Shown here: piece by piece, positions 17,899-28,732 of the stretch | Numbering within the stretch: the first letter of the stretch is position 1 | Layout of the letters: each line of letters begins with the position of its first letter | Notes under the pieces: generated by a model | Told to the model about the DNA's origin: nothing | The model's input: only the letters and a program-made list of their open reading frames with translations | Databases searched by the model: none | Assembly (NCBI GenBank): GCA_003224145.1 | Contig: QHYN01000228.1 | Location: 1 to 34,241 of the forward strand | Direction: 5' to 3' | DNA: 34,241 bases | DNA from: Acidobacteriota bacterium | GTDB lineage: Bacteria; Acidobacteriota; Terriglobia; Acidiferrales; UBA7541 | Translations under genes and position numbers: made by a program

Positions 17899-18756
17899 AT
17901 GGCTGCTGTTCCACGATATTTATCTATCCCGCTGCCGAATGGCTCGCGGATTTCCATTCTTCACTCCCTGCCTTTTGCCCTCGTTCATATCGCATCGCTG
18001 TTGATCTTCTTCATTCCGTTTCACTGGTATTACCCGGTGGCCTGCGCGGGCCTTCTGGCGGTGCGCATGTTTTTTGTAACCGCGGGATATCATCGCTATT
18101 TTTCGCACCGCGCGTTCAAGACCAGCCGCGCGTTCCAGTTTGTCATCGCGTTCATGGCCATGTCTTCTTCGCAGAAGGGCGTGCTGTGGTGGGCGGCGCA
18201 TCACCGGCACCATCACCGCTACTCCGACCAGGAACTTGATCTCCATTCGCCGACGCTCTTCGGCTTTTTCTGGTCGCACATCGGCTGGATCCTTTCGGAC
18301 AAATACAATGACACGCGGATGGACTACATCGGCGACTTTGCAAAATTTCCGGAGCTGCGCTGGCTGAACAAGTACCACCTGGTGCCGCCGGTCGCCCTGG
18401 CCGCGGTGCTGTGGCTGATTGGCGGATGGCATCTGTTCATCTGGGGCTTCTGCCTGAGCACGGTTTTCCTCTGGCATGACACGTTCACCATCAATTCGCT
18501 CTCGCACCTCTTTGGCTCGCGGCGCTATAAGACCAGCGACACCAGCCGCAACAACTGGCTGCTGGCGCTGCTGACGCTCGGCGAAGGCTGGCACAACAAC
18601 CATCACCATTTCATGGCTTCGGCGCGCCAGGGCTTCTACTGGTGGGAGATTGACATCACGTATTACACGCTGAAAGTGATGTCCTGGCTGGGAATCGTGT
18701 GGGACTTGCGCAAAGTGCCCGCACACATCCTCACCGACCAACTCGCCGCCGCGTAA
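17899..18756 (+). CDS. Acyl-CoA/acyl-lipid delta-9-type fatty acid desaturase
   Basis: This 285-residue membrane di-iron enzyme has three histidine boxes: HRYFSH (65-70), HRHHH (102-106, as AAHHRHHHRYSD) and HNNHHH (232-237, as GEGWHNNHHHF). Together with the aromatic-rich hydrophobic segments and the length, this places it among stearoyl-CoA-desaturase-like proteins, which add a double bond to membrane fatty acids. The eukaryote-like C-terminal cytochrome b5 domain is absent, as is normal in bacteria, so an external electron donor is required. The start at 17899 is chosen because AAGGA lies 8 bases upstream; a TTG at 17878 is the alternative. A promoter with 17-bp spacing lies about 100 bases upstream. 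Confidence 0.95.
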   Translation: MAAVPRYLSIPLPNGSRISILHSLPFALVHIASLLIFFIPFHWYYPVACAGLLAVRMFFVTAGYHRYFSHRAFKTSRAFQFVIAFMAMSSSQKGVLWWAAHHRHHHRYSDQELDLHSPTLFGFFWSHIGWILSDKYNDTRMDYIGDFAKFPELRWLNKYHLVPPVALAAVLWLIGGWHLFIWGFCLSTVFLWHDTFTINSLSHLFGSRRYKTSDTSRNNWLLALLTLGEGWHNNHHHFMASARQGFYWWEIDITYYTLKVMSWLGIVWDLRKVPAHILTDQLAAA

Positions 18757-18937
18757 CGACGCGATTTCTTGGGGTTGCCATTCCCGCCTGTCCCCATTTA
18801 TTTTTCCTTTCAAGAGTAGCGCCTCCCTCTCCCAAAACCCCCACGCGCTGAACCCTCGTATGGGGCACGCGGCGTCCAGGATCTGGGATAACTTCCGCGT
18901 TGCCGACCACCTCCACCGATCAGCACTTTGCCAGCGC

Positions 18938-20230
18938 TCATGCTTTCCTTGGCAGGAGCAGCGCGAGCGTGGCTGAGACGAGCAACGACACCCCGCCGAA
19001 AGCCATACCTCCACTGAGGCTTCTTGTTTTGCCGGTGATCGTACCGATGGCGTAAGGCCCAACAAAAGCGCCGATGTTCGCGACGGAGTTGATGAGGGCA
19101 ATGCCGGAAGCTGCTGAATATCCCGAAAGGAATTCACTGGGAATAGTGAAGAAGGGAGCAATGAAGCTGTAGATCCCCGCAGCCATCAGTGACAAAAGAG
19201 CGATCGAGGCAATAGAAGAGCGAGTCATGGTCAGCAACAGCAGAGCGGTTCCCCCAACAATGGCAGGAATCGCCGTGTGAAATCGCCGTTCCAGGCGGCG
19301 ATCGGAGCTGCGAGAAACAAGCACCATCCCCACCAAGCCCACAAGCTGGGGAATGACCACAAGAAAACCCACCAGCGTGTTGGAATACAAGCTCGAAAGC
19401 GATCTCAGCATTTGCGGCATCCAGAAGCTCATCCAATAAAGCCCGATGTCCCAAGCAAGAGCAGTCAAGCCTAGTAGCCACACGCGTCTGTTCATCAGCG
19501 CCTGTGCCGCCGACATGTGGTGGCTTTGCAATTTCTGCAGTTCTTCGCGCCTCAACTCGGTCGTGATCCACTCCTTTTCGTTCTGCGTTAGAAATCTAGC
19601 GTCCGCAGGACGGTCGGGAAGTAGGAAGTAGGTGAGAACTGCGCAACTGATCGCTGGAAGTCCCTCCAAAATCAGTAGCCACCGCCAACTGCTGACACCT
19701 AACCAATGTGCGTGGTCCAAAATCACACCTGAAACCGGAGCGCCCAGGATACTGGCAACCGGCAAAGCGGTCATGAAAAGGGCAATGGCGTGCGCTTGCT
19801 CTCGTTGACGAAACCAATAGGTCAAGTACAGAACGATTCCAGGAAAAAAGCCGGCTTCGGCCGCTCCGAGCAGAAAACGAACAACGTAAAACTGGGGGAC
19901 GCTTTGCACGAAGCCGGTTAGCATGGCCACAAGGCCCCAGCTAAGCAAAATGCGGGCGATCCAGATGCGTGCCCCGATCCTGTGCAGCAACAGATTGCTG
20001 GGGACTTCAAAGAGGACATAGCCGATGAAGAAAATCCCGGCTATGAGCCCAAACTGCTGGCTGGTGATAGCCAGTTCGTTGTTCATCGTCAAGGCGGCAA
20101 ACCCAATGTTGATGCGGTCGAGAAAGGCCACGACGTAAAGAAGGAAGAGAAAGGGAAGAAGCCTGATCCTCAGTTTCTGAATGGTTCTGGTGTCGATAGG
20201 CACGGCACCAGTGTCTGTTTCGATGGCCAA
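18938..20230 (-). CDS. MFS transporter, anion:cation symporter type
   Basis: This protein of 430 residues has twelve predicted membrane helices. The segment RIRLLPFLFLLYVVAFLDRI followed by NIGFAALTM at the first helix is diagnostic for the anion:cation symporter (ACS) group, which includes phthalate, tartrate, hexuronate and glucarate transporters; RFLLGAAEAGFFPGIVLYL is the group's helix 4 motif. The substrate cannot be assigned; a carboxylated small molecule driven by a cation gradient is likely. The start is a TTG at 20230 with GAGGTGA 3-9 bases upstream. No catabolic genes are adjacent; neighbours are the convergent desaturase and the ICMT-like gene, so it looks like a single gene with its own promoter. 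Confidence 0.92.
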   Translation of the reverse strand: MAIETDTGAVPIDTRTIQKLRIRLLPFLFLLYVVAFLDRINIGFAALTMNNELAITSQQFGLIAGIFFIGYVLFEVPSNLLLHRIGARIWIARILLSWGLVAMLTGFVQSVPQFYVVRFLLGAAEAGFFPGIVLYLTYWFRQREQAHAIALFMTALPVASILGAPVSGVILDHAHWLGVSSWRWLLILEGLPAISCAVLTYFLLPDRPADARFLTQNEKEWITTELRREELQKLQSHHMSAAQALMNRRVWLLGLTALAWDIGLYWMSFWMPQMLRSLSSLYSNTLVGFLVVIPQLVGLVGMVLVSRSSDRRLERRFHTAIPAIVGGTALLLLTMTRSSIASIALLSLMAAGIYSFIAPFFTIPSEFLSGYSAASGIALINSVANIGAFVGPYAIGTITGKTRSLSGGMAFGGVSLLVSATLALLLPRKA

Positions 20231-20313
20231 TCTTCACCTCGGTGTTAGACCGCCCCGGCCGGAAGGTTTTATGACCGATCGTGGCTGGCAGAAGCTATGC
20301 AAAGGTTTGGGAA

Positions 20314-20342
20314 ACTCTATGCCTCGAAAGGACATCGGTCAA
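20314..20342 (-). promoter_or_regulatory. Sigma-70-type promoter for the MFS transporter gene
   Basis: On the minus strand TTGACC (20342-20337) and TAGAGT (20319-20314) are spaced by 17 bp. The transcript would begin near 20307 with a leader of about 77 bases before the TTG start at 20230. The leader contains the palindrome CCGGCCGG, which could be chance. Confidence 0.5.
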
Positions 20343-20420
20343 GCGACTCGCCCATTTGCGAGATCCCAGAGCGCCCTCCACTACGGTCGGATGACAGAAG
20401 GCGGGGCGAGCCGAGAGAAG

Positions 20421-21098
20421 TTACCAGAGGAGGGGGAGGAGGCGGGAGCGGGTGCGGAGGCAATAGTCGGAATAGCCGGGGAGGTCGTGGCAGAGCATTT
20501 TTTCCTCGTGGAGGAGGCGGAGGACGATCAACGGGATGACGAGGAGGAAGCCCGGCTCGGCCCGCCAGGAGCCAAGTGCGAGGGGCGTGAAGAGCAGCAT
20601 GAGAACAGCGCCGAAATACATGGGATGACGGACGAGGCAATAGGGTCCCGTGGAGATGACTTTGTGCCCTTCTTCGACCTGGACGGTGCGAGAGGCGAAA
20701 CTGTTCTCTTTCATGACCCACAGGGTGATGAGATAACCGGCGAAGACCAAGAGTTGGGAAAGAATCGTCAGCCAAAGCGGGACACGAGACCAGCCGAAAC
20801 GGTAATCCAATCCAGGGAGCAGCAAGGACCCAAAGAAAACCACCTGAGCCCATCGAACGATGGTTTTCTGCTCGCTGCTCTTTTCCTGTGTGCGCAAGCG
20901 GCGCTCCACCAGTTGGGGATCGCGCTTCAGGAAATAAACTGAGGTGACCGGCATGGGGACGAACAAGATGGCCATGAAGACCCATCCCTGCCAATAGCGG
21001 AACGAACCGGCGGGAATGAAAAGAAGCGCAGCAACGAAAATGACGGCGATGAGGCTGCGAAGAACGAGCCGTGTCTTGAGACTGCGTGGGGTGGCCAT
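20421..21098 (-). CDS. Isoprenylcysteine carboxyl methyltransferase-like membrane protein
   Basis: The protein has 225 residues from the ATG at 21098 and about five membrane helices. The C-terminal half carries the ICMT/PEMT-type SAM-binding pattern: GPYCLVRHPMYFGAVLML and then a late Glu-Glu pair in LRLLHEEKMLCHDLPGYSDY. These residues form the cofactor pocket in the archaeal homologue. Bacterial members are thought to methylate small lipophilic or phospholipid substrates; the substrate here is unknown. The frame opens further to a TTG at 21155, but the extension lacks a ribosome binding site and the ATG version fits the family. It lies 78 bp beyond the PIG-L gene on the same strand and may be co-transcribed. 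Confidence 0.85.
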   Translation of the reverse strand: MATPRSLKTRLVLRSLIAVIFVAALLFIPAGSFRYWQGWVFMAILFVPMPVTSVYFLKRDPQLVERRLRTQEKSSEQKTIVRWAQVVFFGSLLLPGLDYRFGWSRVPLWLTILSQLLVFAGYLITLWVMKENSFASRTVQVEEGHKVISTGPYCLVRHPMYFGAVLMLLFTPLALGSWRAEPGFLLVIPLIVLRLLHEEKMLCHDLPGYSDYCLRTRSRLLPLLW

Positions 21099-21176
21099 AG
21101 GTATCGTCGTAATTATGAGCAACAACGAGAGAGTAGCAGAAAACAGTTCATCCAATTCGCGGCGGGGAGCAAAAGC

Positions 21177-22031
21177 CTACTTGCCGATGGCGTCGGGGAG
21201 GCCGTGATAATAGCGAAAGCCTTCGACAGGCTTGCCATCTTTCTTTTGGAGGCGACTGCGGACGCCATCTTTCATTTCTTTCCATTCGGCTTCTGAGAGG
21301 CTGGGTTTGTAATTTTTCCAGCCCGGCCCAAACTGGCTGGTGTACTTCGCCCCGGCATTGACTTTCTTTTCGACGAAGTCGCTGATGTCCACCCAGAGAT
21401 TTTCGTCCTCGTGATCGTAGTCGTTGTAGAAGAGATATTCGGGGATCATGTATTCCTTGAGGCCTTCCTGAATAATCTGGCCTTCAAAGAGAAGGCGCCA
21501 CATGGCCGCGCGCGCCGCATCCGCGGCCAGATAGGCGGCCGCCCGGTGATCTGACTTGTGCCAGCGTTGATAATTTTTGCCGGGATCCCAGGCGAAGAGC
21601 ACATCGGGACGAAGCTTGCGAATCAGGCGCACTAGATTCTCCACTATGGCCTTGCGATCCTCAAATTCGAGCAGCCCGTCGTCATATCCGAGATTGATGT
21701 AGTGCTCTCCGGGAATGCCCAGTTCGGCCAGCGCAGCCAACTCTTCCTGGCGGCGAATCTGTGCGAGCTGCGTTCGCGATAGATTGGGGTCCTGGGTGCC
21801 GACATTTCCGGTCGTGAGAGTCACGACGTAAACCTGATTCCCATGTGCCTGAAGCATGGCTAGAGTGCCATGCGAGAGGGCGTCATCGTCCGCATGTGCC
21901 CCGATGAGCATGACTGTTTTTCCGGTCCACTTCTCGACAGGGGTATCGGGTTTTTGCTCTTTGACCTGGGCGAGCACGGCGAACGAGCCCAACAGCAAGA
22001 AGAGTAAGGTGGCAAGAAATTTGGATTTCAT
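21177..22031 (-). CDS. Secreted PIG-L (LmbE-like) family deacetylase
   Basis: This 284-residue protein has a signal peptide (1-21, ending SFAVLAQ). The first metal motif, normally AHPDDE, appears as AHADDD (45-50), keeping the zinc His, the catalytic Asp and the zinc Asp. The third zinc ligand is in HKSDH (158-162). PIG-L enzymes remove N-acetyl groups from amino sugars, for example GlcNAc-inositols. Secretion suggests use on envelope or extracellular glycans, which is inference. The ATG at 22031 has GGAGAGG just upstream; the open frame extends to 22361 but that stretch overlaps the kinase gene and lacks protein character. It lies 208 bp after the kinase gene on the same strand. Confidence 0.92.
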   Translation of the reverse strand: MKSKFLATLLFLLLGSFAVLAQVKEQKPDTPVEKWTGKTVMLIGAHADDDALSHGTLAMLQAHGNQVYVVTLTTGNVGTQDPNLSRTQLAQIRRQEELAALAELGIPGEHYINLGYDDGLLEFEDRKAIVENLVRLIRKLRPDVLFAWDPGKNYQRWHKSDHRAAAYLAADAARAAMWRLLFEGQIIQEGLKEYMIPEYLFYNDYDHEDENLWVDISDFVEKKVNAGAKYTSQFGPGWKNYKPSLSEAEWKEMKDGVRSRLQKKDGKPVEGFRYYHGLPDAIGK

Positions 22032-22239
22032 AAACCTCTCCGCACCATTCGATTCTTTATTTCCGCTTGTGCTGACGGCGCTTCGACTGGTTGTGAGAAA
22101 CAGACGAAGGACGGGAAATTTCATTGGCAACCTCCCAAACATTGAGATGAGTGTCTGGCTGATGGATTGGGCCTTCGTGCGGGACCATACCGTAATGGAA
22201 CCGTCAGTGCAACGCATTCGGGAGAGGCACCGCATGCGA

Positions 22240-24879
<2,640 letters not shown>

Positions 24880-24900
24880 GATGCACCTGCTGTGGAGGGT

Positions 24901-24929
24901 ATCTTATTTGGCCGCGAGGAACGGGTCAA
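24901..24929 (-). promoter_or_regulatory. Sigma-70-type promoter for the kinase gene
   Basis: On the minus strand TTGACC (24929-24924) and TAAGAT (24906-24901) are spaced by 17 bp. The predicted transcript start is near 24894, leaving a short leader of about 15 bases with AGGTG before the TTG start. Confidence 0.55.
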
Positions 24930-25064
24930 CGAAGTTGCGGTCGCGGGTCAAGGGTCGAAGAACGGGCGCTCTGCCCACAGGCTTTCCTTTTTGCGCTGTT
25001 TCGTTAGTGAGTTTTAGACTATAGTGGCATTAATTTTTCGGCCAAGTATTCTCCGGAGACAGCC

Positions 25065-27569
25065 ATGACAGTTCGACTTGGGAAAGGCCTGCTCTTCAAG
25101 GCTGTGAGTATCGACTGTTCCGTCCAGCGCCGTTTGGGTGGCCCGCTTCCACCGGTGGGGCCCGCTTTCGCTTCCCTAGTAACCCTTCTTCCCGCAGCGG
25201 TACTCCTTCTTGTCGCCATCCCGACCGCCAGAGCGCAGTCCGGTCCCAACTCCGATCCCAACTACGTCGCACTTCGCAACCTCACCTTGGGAAGCGAATC
25301 GGTCAGTGTCACGAACTTTGACCTGAAGCGGGACGCGGGCAAGTTTCGTCTGAATTCAGGCACGGTTTGTTTTGTTCCTGCGGTGAACGGCAAGGTAACC
25401 GGCGCTGTCTTTGGCGGCGATGGCAGCTTCACTCTCGAGCCTCCCACGGAAAGCGAGCGCAAGAGCCTGAAGTATCTGAGCAAGGAAGACGAATTCAGCG
25501 AAAAATTCGACCATCTGGTGCTACGCTTTAGCGATTCCACTTACGAGGAGATCAAGAAAGCGGGCACGGCCGCCTCGGGAGTCTGCGACGCGGGCCTGCT
25601 CAAAGACAGCCAAAATACGACGCGGCACAGGTTAAAGCACAACCTGGAAGCCGAACTGCTTGCGGAAGTACTCAGTCCCGAGCCCCGGGGGTTGTTCATC
25701 GCGTTCATTCACGGCAAGCGCTATGACGGCAAGGAGATTTATTCGCTCGATCCTAATCGAGCCTCGGAACATGTGGAGTTCTGGACCTACGACGAGAACA
25801 AGTGGGGCGACTGGGCCTCCTTCAACTTCACCGAGCCCCATCCCAAAGGCGCGGTGGGCAACAACATCCGGATTGAACACCATCAGCTCGAGACCACGCT
25901 GGAAAAGAGCGGGGCTCTTGCGGGCAAAGCGACGACTACGTTTGTCTCGCTGCGCAACGGGCTACGCGTCGTGCCGTTCTCCCTGTTCCACACTCTCCGC
26001 GTTCAGTCCGTTGCCGCCGACGGCCAGACGCTTTCTTTCATTCAGGAGGACAAGAACGACGACGCCGATTTCGCGGTCATATTGCCGAAGCCACTGGCAG
26101 CCGGGGAGAAGTACAGCGTGACCACGACCTATAGCGGCAAAGAAGCGGTCATGAACGAGGGCGGCGGCAACTATTTCCCCGTCGCGCGTGACGATTGGTA
26201 TCCCAATAACGCGAACTCCGGGCTGGGTGAGTATGCCTCTTATGACATGAGCTTTCGCATACCCAAAGGCATGAAGATCGCCGCTACCGGCGCTCTGGTC
26301 AGCGAATCGAACGAGGGCGGGCAAAACGTCAGCGTGTGGAAGAGCGAAACTCCGCAAACGGTTGCCGGGTTCAATTTTGGCAAATTCAAAGTAGAGGAAG
26401 CGAAGCTTACCAAGCCCGAGGTTTTCATCCAGTCCTTTGCCAACGAAGAATCTCCGAATTGGGTGCAGTCGCTGCAGCAGGTCGCCAGCGGCGATTTGCC
26501 GGGGCAAAGTCCGAACAGCGGAGTGGCCTTAGGTACGATGAGCACGACGAGCCTTAACAAGAAAGCGCTTGCCGAGGGCGAGCTTGCCGTCCAACTGTAC
26601 ACAGATTACTTCGGTCCGTCGCTGTTTACACACTTGCAGATTACCCAGCAAACGGCCTGCAACTTCGGCCAATCCTGGCCCGAACTGGTGTGGATTCCCA
26701 TCTGCTATTACTTCGACACCACCGTGCGACACCAGCTAGGCATGGACTGGGGTGACCGCGGCTACTGGAAGGTCGTTACGCCACACGAAGTCGCTCATCA
26801 ATGGTGGGGCCATACGGTGGGCTTTAGCTCCGGCCGCGATCAGTGGATGAGCGAAGGATTCGCGGACATGTCCGCGTCCCTGTACCTCAGCATGATTGAG
26901 AAGAATCCCAAGAAGTTCATCACTTTCTGGAACGACGAACGTGAGTTGCTTGTCGAACGCGACGCTCAGGGCTTCCGTGCCATCGACGTGGGCCCGTTGA
27001 CCATGGGCTACCGCGCCAGCAATTCCCGCACCGGTGCGGGCATCACCCGCCGACTCATTTACCCCAAGGGCGCTTACGTGCTGCACATGATTCGCATGAT
27101 GATGCACGACAACCGCGACGGCGATAAGCAGTTCAAGGAGACCATGCAGGATTTCGTCAACACCTACCGTGGAAAACCCGCCACGACCGAAGACTTCAAG
27201 GCCATCGTCGAAAAACATATGACCCCGGATATGGACGCCGAAGGAAATCACAAAATGGATTGGTTCTTCAATGAATATGTCTACGGGACGCAACTACCGA
27301 GCTACAAGGTGGACTATTCCTTTGATACCGGGGCCGACGGCACGAACATGCTGAGCATGAACATCACACAATCGAGTGTGAACGACAAATTCCGCATGGT
27401 GGTTCCCGTTTACCTGGAATTGGACGATGGGAAAATTTTCTTCCTTGGGAGGGCACGCCTGGTGGGAAACAGTTCCGTGGCGCCAAAAGTCCCGCTCAAA
27501 GGTTTGAAGGCGAAGCCGCGCCGCGCGCTCATCAACTATTACGACGACGTTCTCGCCTCACCCAACTAG
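25065..27569 (+). CDS. Secreted M1-family (gluzincin) metallopeptidase
   Basis: This 834-residue protein has an export signal with a long n-region (hydrophobic core about 36-52, cleavage near ARAQ). Residues 60-290 form an N-terminal region typical of Acidobacteria homologues. The catalytic domain holds HEVAH (574-578) with the third zinc ligand Glu597 in MSEGFAD, 18 residues later, giving the M1 HEXXH-X18-E site. The catalytic-Tyr region YPKGAYVLHMIRMM follows. The aminopeptidase signature GxMEN, expected about 30-40 residues before HEXXH, is not visible; the segment there reads CNFGQSWPELVWIP. So it may not be a classical aminopeptidase. GGAG lies about 7 bases before the ATG. A TATAGT at 25020-25025 could be the -10 element, but there is no good -35. 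Confidence 0.92.
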   Translation: MTVRLGKGLLFKAVSIDCSVQRRLGGPLPPVGPAFASLVTLLPAAVLLLVAIPTARAQSGPNSDPNYVALRNLTLGSESVSVTNFDLKRDAGKFRLNSGTVCFVPAVNGKVTGAVFGGDGSFTLEPPTESERKSLKYLSKEDEFSEKFDHLVLRFSDSTYEEIKKAGTAASGVCDAGLLKDSQNTTRHRLKHNLEAELLAEVLSPEPRGLFIAFIHGKRYDGKEIYSLDPNRASEHVEFWTYDENKWGDWASFNFTEPHPKGAVGNNIRIEHHQLETTLEKSGALAGKATTTFVSLRNGLRVVPFSLFHTLRVQSVAADGQTLSFIQEDKNDDADFAVILPKPLAAGEKYSVTTTYSGKEAVMNEGGGNYFPVARDDWYPNNANSGLGEYASYDMSFRIPKGMKIAATGALVSESNEGGQNVSVWKSETPQTVAGFNFGKFKVEEAKLTKPEVFIQSFANEESPNWVQSLQQVASGDLPGQSPNSGVALGTMSTTSLNKKALAEGELAVQLYTDYFGPSLFTHLQITQQTACNFGQSWPELVWIPICYYFDTTVRHQLGMDWGDRGYWKVVTPHEVAHQWWGHTVGFSSGRDQWMSEGFADMSASLYLSMIEKNPKKFITFWNDERELLVERDAQGFRAIDVGPLTMGYRASNSRTGAGITRRLIYPKGAYVLHMIRMMMHDNRDGDKQFKETMQDFVNTYRGKPATTEDFKAIVEKHMTPDMDAEGNHKMDWFFNEYVYGTQLPSYKVDYSFDTGADGTNMLSMNITQSSVNDKFRMVVPVYLELDDGKIFFLGRARLVGNSSVAPKVPLKGLKAKPRRALINYYDDVLASPN

Positions 27570-27706
27570 GGCAAAGTGGAAGGTCCGAGCGCGGCCCGTG
27601 CGGTGTATCCCTTATTTAGCTTGAGCCCCGTCTTGTTTTGCCGAATCACGGGCGCCATTGGCTCTTGTCGAGCAGCAGGTGCAGTAGGAAAAGCATAAGG
27701 ACGCCG

Positions 27707-28636
27707 TTAGAAGAGGCGGGAGTGGAATTGGAGCGAGGCGGGGAGGTGCGCGGCGAAGTAGGAGGGGTCGTGGCGGCCGGGATAGAGATGGAATTCGTGG
27801 GGGATTTTGCGCGCGGTGAGGATTTTGCCGAGCGCCGCGGCGCCGGCTTCGAAACCGAAATCGTCCTGGTCGCCGCAATCGAAATAGATTTTCAGACCGG
27901 CGAGATTTGCGGAACGCGCTAAGTTGAGCGGGCTGTTGGCATTCCAGAAGGCGATATCCGGAGGAATGCCGAAAACGCTGCCGAGGACGCGGGCGCGCGG
28001 AGATTGCGGAGCGTCGAGGAGAAAGGCGGGGAGTTTTTCGATGAGCGCGGCGCTGTGAGCGCTGACGGAATTGAAAAGCTGCGGATGACGGAAAGCGAGA
28101 TGGAGCGCACCGTAACCACCCATGGAAACGCCGGAAATGGCGCGGTTGGCGCGGCCCGGTGAGGCACGATAGTGCTTTTCGATGAAAGGGAAAAATTCCT
28201 GCAAAAGAAAATCCTCGTAACGAACCTTTCCGTCTTTTGAATTGATGTAGAAAGTGGCGCCGCCGGCCGGAGTAGCGATGAGAAAATCTCTCAGCTCGCC
28301 GCGGTCGCGCAGATCTTCGACCAAATTCCACAAACCGGAATGCACGAAAAACTGTTCGTTGTCGCCCAGGCCGTGCAGCGCGTACAGGATGGGAAAGTGT
28401 TTTGTCTTGTCGGCATCGAACGAAGCGGGAAGCACAATGCAATAGGAAAGGTTTCGGGAGAGGATCTTGCTGGGCACGGCATTGCATTCGACGCGGCCGG
28501 AGGCGAAGGAAGAGGGGAGGTAAAGGAAGTAGAGGAAGTAGAGGAAGTAGAGGAAGCAACGGAAAAGAGGACGCGAGCAACGGGTGTATGAGGAATGATG
28601 AGTGCCGAGCACGATGAGGTGAGACCCTTCGGACAT
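27707..28636 (-). CDS. Secreted alpha/beta-hydrolase esterase (esterase D/mycolyltransferase-like)
   Basis: The domain from about residue 50 is a putative esterase fold related to S-formylglutathione hydrolase and antigen 85: ILYALHGLGDNEQFF, the nucleophile elbow GVSMGGYGAL, an Asp in CGDQDDFGF and His in YPGRHDPSYF. It would hydrolyse or transfer acyl esters outside the cytoplasm. The N terminus carries a signal peptide whose core is FLYFLYFLYFLYL, encoded by a 9-bp tandem repeat. The start is uncertain: the ATG at 28636 falls inside a dispersed hairpin repeat, and an in-frame GTG at 28612 is the alternative; neither has a convincing ribosome binding site. It follows the ABC permease gene on the same strand by 96 bp. 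Confidence 0.85.
   Translation of the reverse strand: MSEGSHLIVLGTHHSSYTRCSRPLFRCFLYFLYFLYFLYLPSSFASGRVECNAVPSKILSRNLSYCIVLPASFDADKTKHFPILYALHGLGDNEQFFVHSGLWNLVEDLRDRGELRDFLIATPAGGATFYINSKDGKVRYEDFLLQEFFPFIEKHYRASPGRANRAISGVSMGGYGALHLAFRHPQLFNSVSAHSAALIEKLPAFLLDAPQSPRARVLGSVFGIPPDIAFWNANSPLNLARSANLAGLKIYFDCGDQDDFGFEAGAAALGKILTARKIPHEFHLYPGRHDPSYFAAHLPASLQFHSRLF
28508..28560. repeat. 9-bp tandem repeat inside the esterase signal-peptide region
   Basis: Three perfect GGAAGTAGA units at 28525-28551 are flanked by degenerate units (GGAGGTAAA at 28516-28524, GGAAGCAAC at 28552-28560 and a weaker one at about 28508). Read on the minus strand the unit is TCTACTTCC, which in the esterase frame gives repeated Phe-Leu-Tyr. 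As the unit is three codons, copy-number change would keep the frame. Confidence 0.9.
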
Positions 28637-28661
28637 CCTGGCGAGATGCCCTCAGGATGAC
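28617..28661 (-). repeat. Dispersed GTCATCCTGAG-type hairpin element
   Basis: On the minus strand it begins GTCATCCTGAGGGCATC and ends CCGAAGGGTCTCAC, with an inverted pair CAGGATG/CATCCTG (28653-28659 with 28634-28640, loop 12 bases). It resembles the GTCAT...GAG...CGAAG intergenic repeats common in many soil bacteria. It covers the apparent ATG of the esterase gene. Confidence 0.6.
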
Positions 28662-28732
28662 CACTCCATCTTATGCCAGTTCCTTTTGCAGCAGCCACGC
28701 GAAACAGCCGGCTGGAAGCGCTCGCGCTGAGA

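Noticed and set aside
17920-19161. A 413-codon open frame on the minus strand
   Set aside because: It is antisense to the desaturase, whose three histidine boxes are unmistakable; the translation is low-complexity in Arg, Glu and Gln.
27612-28664. A 350-codon minus-strand frame overlapping the esterase gene
   Set aside because: Arg/Pro/Ser-rich translation typical of an alternative frame in GC-rich DNA; the esterase frame has the nucleophile elbow and full fold.
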